A DNA stretch of 30,217 nt, taken from the IMG/VR virus record IMGVR_UViG_3300046003_004909, positions 1 to 30,217 of that record. One strand, written 5' to 3'. Within the stretch, counting starts at the first letter, position 1. The number at the start of each line of letters is the position of its first letter. The translations under genes were made by a program, and so were the position numbers. This DNA comes from a virus. Below, piece after piece: positions 15,965 to 20,324 of this stretch. Under the pieces are notes generated by a model, which was given only the letters and a program-made list of their open reading frames with translations, ran no database searches and was not told the DNA's origin.

Positions 15965-16102
15965 ATGAAAGCAATTCAAAACATACAACAAACATCACTG
16001 AATCATAGAGCCATTAGTATATGGTCGGATTCGTTATGTGGAGATGTTATTGTAGGCTTTACATATAATAACGAACCGAAACAAGACACAGATCTGGGAT
16101 GA
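15965..16102 (+). CDS. Small hypothetical protein
   Basis: This 45-residue frame begins 13 nt after the previous stop with an A-rich leader (TAATTAAA then ATG). No family is recognised, and the support is start context and position only. A strong terminator follows 34 nt later. Confidence 0.45.
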   Translation: MKAIQNIQQTSLNHRAISIWSDSLCGDVIVGFTYNNEPKQDTDLG

Positions 16103-16136
16103 TATAAGAAATTATAGCATATAAATTCTAACAAGA

Positions 16137-16168
16137 ACCCGGATCAAAAAAGATTCGGGTTTTTTTTT
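16137..16168 (+). terminator. Strong intrinsic terminator
   Basis: A 9-bp stem ACCCGGATC/GATTCGGGT (one G-U) with loop AAAAAA, followed by eight T. It isolates the small-gene unit from the tRNA array. Confidence 0.88.
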
Positions 16169-16175
16169 AGAAAAG

Positions 16176-16207
16176 TTTGGATACACAAAAATAAATTCGT
16201 ATATTAC
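16176..16207 (+). promoter_or_regulatory. Promoter of the main tRNA array
   Basis: TTTG at 16176-16179, 20-nt spacer, TATATTAC at 16200-16207, 50 nt ahead of tRNA-Ser. The -7 region is centred in a 15-nt palindrome TTCGTATATTACGAA, which could also be an operator. Confidence 0.72.
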
Positions 16208-16256
16208 GAATGTTAAAAAGATAAAGAGTTCATTGACATATTGGATAAAATTAAAA

Positions 16257-16340
16257 GGAAGGCATCCGGCTGGATCAGGAGCTTGTCTTGAAAACAAGTA
16301 GCGGGTAACACCGTTGTGAGTTCGAGTCTCACGCCTTCTT
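16257..16340 (+). tRNA. tRNA-Ser(TGA)
   Basis: Acceptor GGAAGGC/GCCTTCT, anticodon arm CTTGT CTTGAAA ACAAG with TGA at 16289-16291, a long variable arm as in type II Ser tRNAs, and T arm GTGAG/CTCAC. Position 73 is T, followed by CGA. Confidence 0.92.
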
Positions 16341-16346
16341 CGACAA

Positions 16347-16418
16347 TGTCCTATGGTATAATGGTTATTACACTTGACTTTGACTCAAGTAATTGTGGTT
16401 CGATTCCACATAGGACAA
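16347..16418 (+). tRNA. tRNA-Gln(TTG)
   Basis: Acceptor TGTCCTA/TAGGACA, anticodon arm CTTGA CTTTGAC TCAAG with TTG at 16380-16382, T arm TGTGG/CCACA. A73 is followed by CAA. Confidence 0.92.
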
Positions 16419-16426
16419 CAAATAAA

Positions 16427-16498
16427 CGGGTAGGAGTCGCGAGGTGCGACGCTTGCTTTGGGAGCAAGAGGCGGAAGGTTCGACACCTTTCTACCCGA
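16427..16498 (+). tRNA. tRNA-Pro(TGG)
   Basis: Acceptor CGGGTAG/CTACCCG, anticodon arm CTTGC TTTGGGA GCAAG with TGG at 16459-16461. A73 is followed by CAA. Confidence 0.92.
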
Positions 16499-16512
16499 CA
16501 ATAAGACTGTTA

Positions 16513-16558
16513 CTAATTCATAGATCACCACCTAATAAGCACCGACGCATAGAATTAG
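16513..16558 (+). other. Closed stem in tRNA spacer
   Basis: CTAATTC at 16513-16519 and GAATTAG at 16552-16558 form a perfect 7-bp stem around 32 nt. It is one of several such stems between tRNAs. Function unknown. Confidence 0.4.
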
Positions 16559-16562
16559 ATTT

Positions 16563-16634
16563 GCCCCTATAACTTAATGGCTAAAGTACCATGCTTTTAA
16601 CATGGGAACCCAAGTTCGACTCTTGGTGGGGGTA
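16563..16634 (+). tRNA. tRNA-Lys(TTT)
   Basis: Acceptor GCCCCTA/TGGGGGT (with G-U pairs), anticodon arm CCATG CTTTTAA CATGG with TTT at 16596-16598, T arm CCAAG/CTTGG. A73 is followed by CAA. Confidence 0.92.
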
Positions 16635-16647
16635 CAAAGTAGTTACA

Positions 16648-16681
16648 TGGCATAGGACCTACATAAAAAATACCGATGCCA
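16648..16681 (+). other. Closed stem in tRNA spacer
   Basis: TGGCAT at 16648-16653 pairs with ATGCCA at 16676-16681 in the Lys-Val spacer. Confidence 0.35.
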
Positions 16682-16685
16682 CCAT

Positions 16686-16756
16686 ACCCCGATCGTCTAA
16701 TGGTAGGGCCGTTGTTTTACATGCAACAGATGGAAGTTCAATTCTTCCTTGGGGTA
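16686..16756 (+). tRNA. tRNA-Val(TAC)
   Basis: Acceptor ACCCCGA/TTGGGGT, anticodon arm GTTGT TTTACAT GCAAC with TAC at 16718-16720, T arm GGAAG TTCAATT CTTCC. A73 is followed by CAA. Confidence 0.92.
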
Positions 16757-16777
16757 CAAAAATGGGAATGATAGTTT

Positions 16778-16799
16778 GTATTAGACGGCAATCTGATAC
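16778..16799 (+). other. Hairpin in tRNA spacer
   Basis: GTATTAG/CTGATAC, 7 bp with one G-U and an 8-nt loop, in the 101-nt spacer between tRNA-Val and element C. Confidence 0.4.
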
Positions 16800-16857
16800 A
16801 TGAGTTCATAGCCATACTGTGAAAGATTGGTCTTGCCGGACTTGTTGAGGTAACAGT

Positions 16858-16927
16858 TTCATTGATAGTGTAAAGGAAGCACGGCTACGTGGAGTAGTAG
16901 GTCAGGGTTCGAATCCCTGTAATGAGC
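16858..16927 (+). tRNA. Atypical tRNA-like element C, isotype unassigned
   Basis: Acceptor TTCATTG/TAATGAG (two G-U), D arm closed by GTG/CAC, perfect T arm CAGGG TTCGAAT CCCTG. The anticodon region folds only as GGCTA CGTGGAG TAGTA with 4 pairs, and position 33 is G instead of T. It is followed by AAA, not CNA. It could be a decayed tRNA or one not used in normal decoding. Confidence 0.5.
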
Positions 16928-16933
16928 AAAATT

Positions 16934-17004
16934 GGGATAGGCAGATAAGGTATCGGCCGGCTCTGTAAAAGCCTAGCGAGGGGGTTCGATTCCCTTCTAT
17001 CCCA
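16934..17004 (+). tRNA. tRNA-Tyr(GTA)
   Basis: Acceptor GGGATAG/CTATCCC, anticodon arm with GGCT CTGTAAA AGCC and GTA at 16965-16967, T arm with TTCGATT. A73 is followed by CAA. It lacks a long variable arm. Confidence 0.88.
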
Positions 17005-17010
17005 CAAAAT

Positions 17011-17063
17011 CCTGCATTAGGGTAGATGGAAGGTTTAGTTTTACTAAAAGCCGCTAATGTAGG
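17011..17063 (+). other. Two-helix structured spacer between tRNA-Tyr and tRNA-Phe
   Basis: CCTGCATTAG at 17011-17020 pairs with CTAATGTAGG at 17054-17063 (10 bp, one G-U). Inside, TTTAGT/ACTAAA (17034-17039 with 17043-17048) makes a second hairpin. Structured RNA of unknown role. Confidence 0.5.
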
Positions 17064-17069
17064 TAAATT

Positions 17070-17142
17070 GGATCTTTTGTATAGCTGGTGCGTACGCTAG
17101 TCTGAAGAACTAGAGGAGTAGGTTCGATTCCTACAGGACCCA
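17070..17142 (+). tRNA. tRNA-Phe(GAA)
   Basis: Acceptor GGATCTT/AGGACCC (one A-C mismatch at 3-70), D stem GTA/TAC, anticodon arm CTAGT CTGAAGA ACTAG with GAA at 17104-17106, T arm GTAGG/CCTAC. A73 is followed by CAA. Confidence 0.88.
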
Positions 17143-17161
17143 CAAACAAGGAAACAACCCC

Positions 17162-17189
17162 TGAGTTGGTAAGGCCTTACCCGGACTCA
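17162..17189. other. 28-nt near-palindrome in tRNA spacer
   Basis: GGTAAGG/CCTTACC at 17168-17181 is a perfect 14-nt palindrome, extended outward by TGAGT (17162-17166) and ACTCA (17185-17189). It could be an operator-like DNA site or a hairpin in RNA. Confidence 0.45.
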
Positions 17190-17227
17190 AGAGAAGTAAA
17201 GTTACTAGATGGGTGCGTAACGCCTTG

Positions 17228-17286
17228 GACTACTAAGAATGAATGATACGAGCCTGTAAAGTTCGAAAGGAGTCAGGTAGTAGTCA
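17228..17286 (+). ncRNA. Armless tRNA-Tyr-like mini element
   Basis: GACTACTA (17228-17235) pairs with TAGTAGTC (17278-17285) as an acceptor-like 8-bp stem. Inside is a perfect anticodon arm CGAGC CTGTAAA GTTCG with GTA at 17256-17258. There is no D stem and no T arm, giving about 58 nt. It may be a relic of tRNA-Tyr or a deliberate tRNA mimic; a canonical tRNA-Tyr is 300 nt upstream. Confidence 0.45.
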
Positions 17287-17291
17287 AAACT

Positions 17292-17364
17292 GGACCTATA
17301 GCTCCAATGGTAGAGCGAGAAGCTGTTAACTTCGAGGTTGGGGGTTCGAGTCCCTCTAGGTCCG
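17292..17364 (+). tRNA. tRNA-Asn(GTT)
   Basis: Acceptor GGACCTA/TAGGTCC, anticodon arm GAAG CTGTTAA CTTC with GTT at 17325-17327, T loop TTCGAGT. G73 as usual for Asn, followed by CAA. Confidence 0.92.
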
Positions 17365-17373
17365 CAATTAAAT

Positions 17374-17516
17374 GCTCGTATAACAGGTAGTGAGGTCGCT
17401 CCCCAACCTGAAGTGGGTTAATGATGGTAAAGAATTACTGCCCGATATTCTAGATAAAGTATGGTAAGTGTCTGCGCAGGTAATTAACAAAGCTGGTTCG
17501 ATTCCAGCTATGAGCA
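17374..17516 (+). tRNA. Oversized tRNA-like element D (143 nt), possible insertion
   Basis: Acceptor GCTCGTA/TATGAGC and T arm GCTGG TTCGATT CCAGC are canonical, and A73 is followed by CAA, but the unit is about 70 nt too long. ACCTG at 17406-17410 can pair with CAGGT at 17477-17481 as an anticodon stem enclosing 66 nt, or with CAGGT at 17384-17388. This looks like a tRNA with an insertion in the anticodon loop region. Isotype is not assignable. It is too short for a group I intron. Confidence 0.5.
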
Positions 17517-17522
17517 CAAATT

Positions 17523-17594
17523 GCTCCTATAGTAGAATGGTTAGCACACATCTCTGATAAGGATGAAATGGAGGTTCAATTCCTTCTAGGAGTA
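17523..17594 (+). tRNA. tRNA-Ile(GAT)
   Basis: Acceptor GCTCCTA/TAGGAGT, anticodon arm CATCT CTGATAA GGATG with GAT at 17556-17558, T loop TTCAATT. A73 is followed by CAA. Confidence 0.92.
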
Positions 17595-17610
17595 CAAAGT
17601 AGAATAAGCT

Positions 17611-17648
17611 AGTGTTGGGCCTACAGGAATGATATCTTCCACAACACT
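17611..17648 (+). other. Two-helix structured spacer
   Basis: AGTGTTG (17611-17617) pairs with CAACACT (17642-17648), enclosing GGAA/TTCC (17626-17629 with 17637-17640). Confidence 0.45.
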
Positions 17649-17652
17649 CTAT

Positions 17653-17738
17653 GGAGAGTAAAACAATCAGGGTATTGTCACCGCCTGCTAAGCGAGTGGT
17701 TCAGTAAAATGGATGGATTTCGAATATTCTGCTTTCCG
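17653..17738 (+). tRNA. tRNA-Ser(GCT)
   Basis: Acceptor GGAGAGT/GCTTTCC, anticodon loop CTGCTAA with GCT at 17687-17689 (three strong stem pairs), long variable region, T loop TTCGAAT. G73 is followed by CAA. Confidence 0.82.
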
Positions 17739-17753
17739 CAATGTGTTGTTCCC

Positions 17754-17824
17754 TTGAGAAAGGAAATTGTTCCATAAAATGTAGATACACCAAATACAGT
17801 CTACACAACATAGAGGCTTCTCAA
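17754..17824 (+). ncRNA. 71-nt closed structure in tRNA array
   Basis: TTGAGAA (17754-17760) pairs with TTCTCAA (17818-17824) as a 7-bp end stem. Inside are GGAA attg TTCC (17762-17773, placed like a D arm) and TGTAGA/TCTACA (17780-17785 with 17800-17805, 14-nt loop). There is no T arm or anticodon. tRNA-sized but not a tRNA; unknown. Confidence 0.4.
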
Positions 17825-18117
17825 CAAGTAGTTATTTACAAAGGGCGATATTAATAGGAGTCCATATTAATTGATTTAACTGCGTGACCCTACTCTTATA
17901 AGGTCTTAAATGGATAGGAAGCTTAGCGAAAAGCGAAGGTGGATAGAATAATTTAAGAAGCTAAGTAAGAAAGAGGGTTCTAATAAAAGCCTGTTCCCCG
18001 TCCTCACAACGCATCTAAGGAATGCAGGAGTAGAATAGTACGTTCGGGGCCTTAGTGGTAGGACACTTGATCAAAAAATCTAAAGTACAACGATAAGTTA
18101 ACGGGCTCTTATCAACT
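17825..18117 (+). other. Unassigned interval in tRNA array
   Basis: About 290 nt without a gene. It holds a perfect 6-bp hairpin GATAAG/CTTATC (18092-18097 with 18108-18113), a D-arm-like TTAGTGGTAGGACAC near 18051-18065 with no matching T arm, and an anticodon-loop-like CTTATAA near 17895. I see no complete cloverleaf and no convincing ORF. Confidence 0.4.
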
Positions 18118-18186
18118 ACCGAGTGAGCTTGGGATCAAGGATGGCTCATATCCACCCTTAGGTTGGTTCGAATCCAACACTCGGTA
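18118..18186 (+). tRNA. tRNA with CAT anticodon (elongator Met or Ile2)
   Basis: Acceptor ACCGAGT/ACTCGGT, anticodon loop CTCATAT with CAT at 18147-18149 and stem GATGG/CCACC (one mismatch), T arm GTTGG/CCAAC. A73 is followed by CAA. Sequence alone does not separate Met from the lysidine-modified Ile isoacceptor. Confidence 0.82.
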
Positions 18187-18208
18187 CAAAATTAAAAAAT
18201 GAAGATTA

Positions 18209-18243
18209 AACCAAACTCATGCCGGATGGGCTTCTTATTGGTT
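18209..18243 (+). other. Closed stem in tRNA spacer
   Basis: AACCAA (18209-18214) pairs with TTGGTT (18238-18243), enclosing a short GCC/GGC hairpin. Confidence 0.35.
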
Positions 18244-18259
18244 GTCTAATTTTTACATG

Positions 18260-18332
18260 GTGATTGTAGCTGAATTGGTAAAGCGTCTGATTGTGATTCA
18301 GGAGATTGTGGGTTCGAGTCCCATCTTTCACA
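18260..18332 (+). tRNA. tRNA-His(GTG)
   Basis: Anticodon arm TCTGA TTGTGAT TCAGG with GTG at 18293-18295 and T arm GTGGG/CCCAT are clear. The acceptor GTGATTG/CTTTCAC has two T-T mismatches. G at 18259 could be the extra His G-1. A73 is followed by CAA. Confidence 0.85.
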
Positions 18333-18339
18333 CAAAAAT

Positions 18340-18412
18340 ATCCCTGTGGTGAAATGGTAAACACAACGAGTTTAAGCCTCGTAAGCTGCAGGTTCGACTC
18401 CTGTCAGGGATA
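18340..18412 (+). tRNA. tRNA-Leu(TAA) with short variable loop
   Basis: Acceptor ATCCCTG/CAGGGAT, anticodon arm ACGAG TTTAAGC CTCGT with TAA at 18373-18375. The variable region is only 5 nt (AAGCT, 18383-18387), unlike the long arm normal for bacterial Leu tRNAs. A73 is followed by CAA. Confidence 0.87.
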
Positions 18413-18416
18413 CAAA

Positions 18417-18509
18417 ATTAAAGTGGCGGAATTGGTAGACGCTAATTAACAGATAGAGGGAATAAAGGAATGGTTATCTCTCATACAGGTTCGACTCCTG
18501 TCTTTAATT
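18417..18509 (+). tRNA. Atypical Leu-like tRNA element E
   Basis: Acceptor ATTAAAG/CTTTAAT, a Leu-type D arm (TGGCGGAATTGGTAGACGC) and T arm ACAGG TTCGACT CCTGT are sound. The middle 42 nt lack a 5+7+5 anticodon arm; AGATAG/TTATCT closes a 17-nt loop instead, next to a 5-nt variable region. Followed by TTT, not CNA. An enlarged anticodon loop or an insertion is possible. Confidence 0.5.
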
Positions 18510-18515
18510 TTAATT

Positions 18516-18588
18516 GGTCTTATAGCATAAATGGAAATGCACTTGAATACGAATCAAGAGACTGTAGGTTCGACTCCTACTAAGACCT
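18516..18588 (+). tRNA. tRNA-Arg(ACG)
   Basis: Acceptor GGTCTTA/TAAGACC, anticodon arm CTTGA ATACGAA TCAAG with ACG at 18549-18551, T arm GTAGG/CCTAC. T73 is followed by CAA. A34 would need deamination to inosine by host TadA. Confidence 0.92.
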
Positions 18589-18748
18589 CAAAATATAATT
18601 ACAAAGCGTAGGTAAGAAGACGTGGAGAGACGTTACGCAAGGGTACACACTAAGGATAAGTAGCAATACTCAACTCTCTAATGGTGTGTGAAGCACTGAG
18701 TAATCAGAAACCAGATTCCTGATAAATCTTACTAATTATATTTTACTT
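18589..18748 (+). other. Unassigned structured spacer
   Basis: 160 nt without a complete tRNA. ACACAC/GTGTGT (near 18645 and 18684) and ACTCA/TGAGT (near 18668 and 18697) are perfect complementary pairs, and an anticodon-loop-like CTCTAAT lies near 18677. No T arm is seen. Confidence 0.35.
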
Positions 18749-18820
18749 GCCCTATTAGTTAAACGGATATAACAAATCTCTTCTAAAGATTAATTTCTGG
18801 TTCGATTCCGGAATGGGGTA
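18749..18820 (+). tRNA. tRNA-Arg(TCT)
   Basis: Acceptor GCCCTAT/ATGGGGT, anticodon arm AATCT CTTCTAA AGATT with TCT at 18782-18784, T arm TCTGG/CCGGA. A73 is followed by CAA. Confidence 0.92.
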
Positions 18821-18826
18821 CAAAAT

Positions 18827-18897
18827 GCGTCAGTGGTGCAATGGTAGCATACCGGTCTCCAAAACCGACGATGAGGGTTCGACTCCCTCCTGGCGTG
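18827..18897 (+). tRNA. tRNA-Trp(CCA), CCA end encoded
   Basis: Acceptor GCGTCAG/CTGGCGT, anticodon arm CGGT CTCCAAA ACCG with CCA at 18859-18861, T arm GAGGG/CCCTC. G73 as in Trp tRNAs, followed by a genuine CCA at 18898-18900. Confidence 0.93.
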
Positions 18898-18930
18898 CCA
18901 AGTAAATTGTTTCACTAAAAATTACAAATC

Positions 18931-19437
18931 ATGAACAAGTACCAAAAAACACTGGTAGTAGATTCAAGCTTTATGGCAAGATCAATTATATCGACTGAGC
19001 GTGCTTTCGTGATTTCGTATAAAGGTAATGCAGAAGTAGTAGCTGAACATCCAGAAACATTTGGATTAGTAAATCCAAACCTACAAATTTACAAACCTTC
19101 AATCATTAGGGTTTATCAGTTTGTAAAACAACACATACATAAAGTACCTCTTACAAGAGAAAATGTATACAAAAGAGATAATTACGAATGTGTATACTGT
19201 GGATATTCAAATGTAAAAATGTTAACCCTTGACCACGTCATTCCTCAATCAAAAGGAGGAAAAGATACTTGGGATAATTTAGTTACAGCATGCAGACAAT
19301 GTAATGGAGAAAAATCAGATCTGACCCTTGAGGAATATGGAAAACAAATTCCAGAACCTAAAAGGCCACACTATCTAATGCTGATGAAGCAGATAACAGA
19401 TATACCAAAAGAATGGGAAACATTTTTGTTCTTTTAG
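18931..19437 (+). CDS. HNH endonuclease inside the tRNA array
   Basis: This 168-residue protein has an HNH core with zinc-binding CxxC pairs: YECVYCGYSN (residues 89-98), MLTLDHVIPQSKGG (102-115), TWDNLVTACRQCNGEKSD (118-135). The N-terminal 80 residues resemble those of phage and bacterial HNH proteins that carry a leading beta-rich domain. It sits between tRNA-Trp and a new promoter that restarts the array, so it has probably inserted into the tRNA cluster. Next to it lies the split tRNA described at 19485. Confidence 0.88.
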   Translation: MNKYQKTLVVDSSFMARSIISTERAFVISYKGNAEVVAEHPETFGLVNPNLQIYKPSIIRVYQFVKQHIHKVPLTRENVYKRDNYECVYCGYSNVKMLTLDHVIPQSKGGKDTWDNLVTACRQCNGEKSDLTLEEYGKQIPEPKRPHYLMLMKQITDIPKEWETFLFF

Positions 19438-19468
19438 TTGGAAAATTAAAAATAAGTTCGTATATTTA
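19437..19468 (+). promoter_or_regulatory. Promoter restarting the tRNA array
   Basis: GTTG at 19437-19440, 20-nt spacer, TATATTTA at 19461-19468. Transcription would begin just before the 3' half of the split tRNA. Confidence 0.7.
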
Positions 19469-19484
19469 AGTATAAGAAAAAAGA

Positions 19485-19568
19485 TAAAATAGTAGGACGT
19501 TGGTTCGATTCCAACAATCGTAATCCTGGTGACCAAGATTTAGCTGTAATGGTAGAGCGACTATTTTA
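19485..19568 (+). tRNA. Candidate circularly permuted tRNA (3' half precedes 5' half)
   Basis: The order is reversed. First comes the 3' half: anticodon-stem strand ATAGT (19489-19493), 5-nt variable loop AGGAC, T arm GTTGG TTCGATT CCAAC (19499-19515) and an acceptor strand starting AATC. Then comes the 5' half: acceptor strand ending GATT (19537-19540), TA at positions 8-9, D stem GCT/AGC (19543-19558) with GG in the loop, G26, and anticodon-stem strand ACTAT (19560-19564). ACTATTTTA (19560-19568) is perfectly complementary to TAAAATAGT (19485-19493). The acceptor pairs imperfectly: AATC/GATT directly, or AATCCTGG/CCAAGATT (19522-19529 with 19533-19540, one mismatch) around loop TGA. The anticodon cannot be fixed without knowing the joint. 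The alternative is a decayed tandem tRNA pair. Confidence 0.55.
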
Positions 19569-19572
19569 ATTT

Positions 19573-19642
19573 GGGCAGGATGGTCTTGGAGGCCAGCTGG
19601 ATTGCAAACTCAGCGGAGCAAGTTCGATTCTTGCCTTGCCCT
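19573..19642 (+). tRNA. tRNA-Cys(GCA)
   Basis: Acceptor GGGCAGG/CTTGCCC, anticodon loop TTGCAAA with GCA at 19604-19606 and stem CTGGA/CTCAG (one mismatch), T arm GCAAG/CTTGC. T73 is followed by CAA. Confidence 0.9.
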
Positions 19643-19650
19643 CAACAATT

Positions 19651-19724
19651 GCCCTCATGGCGGAACTGGTATACGCACTAGATTTAGGCTCTAGGATTTG
19701 TAGGTTCGACTCCTACTGAGGGTA
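19651..19724 (+). tRNA. tRNA-Leu(TAG) with short variable loop
   Basis: Acceptor GCCCTCA/TGAGGGT, Leu-type D arm, anticodon arm CTAGA TTTAGGC TCTAG with TAG at 19685-19687. The variable region is 5 nt (GATTT, 19695-19699) instead of a long arm. A73 is followed by CAA. Confidence 0.88.
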
Positions 19725-19812
19725 CAAAATAAAAAAATAGTAGGACCGGGTTACCGGATATGGGTTCCTTAATTGGACAGAAGGATCGGAGTACTGATCG
19801 CCTACATAAAAG
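19725..19812 (+). other. Structured spacer in tRNA array
   Basis: CCGG GTTA CCGG and TCCTT/AAGGA hairpins are enclosed by GTAGG/CCTAC (near 19740 and 19800). No T arm or anticodon arm is present. Unknown. Confidence 0.35.
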
Positions 19813-19883
19813 AATTACAGTTAGCTTATAGTAAAGCACCGCACTGATAAAGCGAAGAACGGATACGAGAACCGGCTGTAATT
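19813..19883 (+). ncRNA. Cloverleaf-like element with degenerate T arm
   Basis: AATTACAG/CTGTAATT (19813-19820 with 19876-19883) is a perfect 8-bp end stem. A D-like arm GCTT/AAGC (19824-19837) and an anticodon-like CGC/GCG hairpin with CTGATAA in its loop follow. The T-arm position has only CGG/CCG and no TTCGA. It resembles a decayed tRNA-Ile(GAT). Confidence 0.45.
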
Positions 19884-19889
19884 TAACTT

Positions 19890-19961
19890 GCTTCTAAAAC
19901 ATAAGTGGTAATGTACCTGATTTGTACTCAGGAAAATAGGGTTCGACTCCTTATAGAAGCT
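19890..19961 (+). tRNA. tRNA-Thr(TGT)
   Basis: Acceptor GCTTCTA/TAGAAGC, anticodon arm CCTGA TTTGTAC TCAGG with TGT at 19923-19925, T arm TAGGG/CCTTA. T73 is followed by CAA. Confidence 0.93.
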
Positions 19962-19969
19962 CAACAATT

Positions 19970-20041
19970 GCGACTATCGTATAATGGTTATTACTTTAGA
20001 CTTCCAATCTAAAGATGACAGTTCGATTCTGTCTAGTCGCT
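19970..20041 (+). tRNA. tRNA-Gly(TCC)
   Basis: Acceptor GCGACTA/TAGTCGC, anticodon arm TTAGA CTTCCAA TCTAA with TCC at 20003-20005, T arm GACAG/CTGTC. T73 is followed by CAA. Confidence 0.93.
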
Positions 20042-20047
20042 CAAATT

Positions 20048-20119
20048 GGCCCTGTCGTCTATCGGTTAGGACATATCTCTTTCACGGATAAAAGTTGGGT
20101 TCGACTCCCAGCAGGGCTA
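20048..20119 (+). tRNA. tRNA-Glu(TTC), CCA end encoded
   Basis: Acceptor GGCCCTG/CAGGGCT, anticodon arm TATCT CTTTCAC GGATA with TTC at 20081-20083, T arm TTGGG/CCCAG. A73 is followed by CCA (20120-20122), and tRNA-Ala begins at the very next base. Confidence 0.93.
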
Positions 20120-20122
20120 CCA

Positions 20123-20194
20123 GGGGATTTGGTGAAATTGGAATCACAGTAGATTTGCATTCTACAATTCTGGGTTCGAGCCCCAGTCTCTCCA
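20123..20194 (+). tRNA. tRNA-Ala(TGC)
   Basis: Anticodon arm GTAGA TTTGCAT TCTAC with TGC at 20156-20158 and T arm CTGGG/CCCAG are perfect. The acceptor GGGGATT/TCTCTCC pairs at 5 of 7 positions. A73 is followed by CTA. Confidence 0.88.
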
Positions 20195-20245
20195 CTAGCT
20201 TAATCGACTTTACAGATTTGACAACTTGGAACAGACAGGTATTTT

Positions 20246-20318
20246 GGCTGAGAGGTGTTATAGGTAACATGCTGCACTGTCACTGCAGAGATTGCGGGTT
20301 CGATGCCCGTGTCAGCCG
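20246..20318 (+). tRNA. tRNA-Asp(GTC)
   Basis: Acceptor GGCTGAG/GTCAGCC (one mismatch), anticodon arm CTGCA CTGTCAC TGCAG with GTC at 20279-20281, T arm GCGGG/CCCGT. G73 as usual for Asp, followed by CTA. Confidence 0.92.
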
Positions 20319-20324
20319 CTATAT

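Noticed and set aside
16316-16803. Open frames of 60-70 codons across the tRNA-Ser to tRNA-Val genes
   Set aside because: They run through well-folded tRNAs and have no leader, so they are chance frames.
18589-18748. Amber-suppressor tRNA from the CTCTAAT loop-like segment
   Set aside because: Only three stem pairs, and no acceptor or T arm could be built around it.
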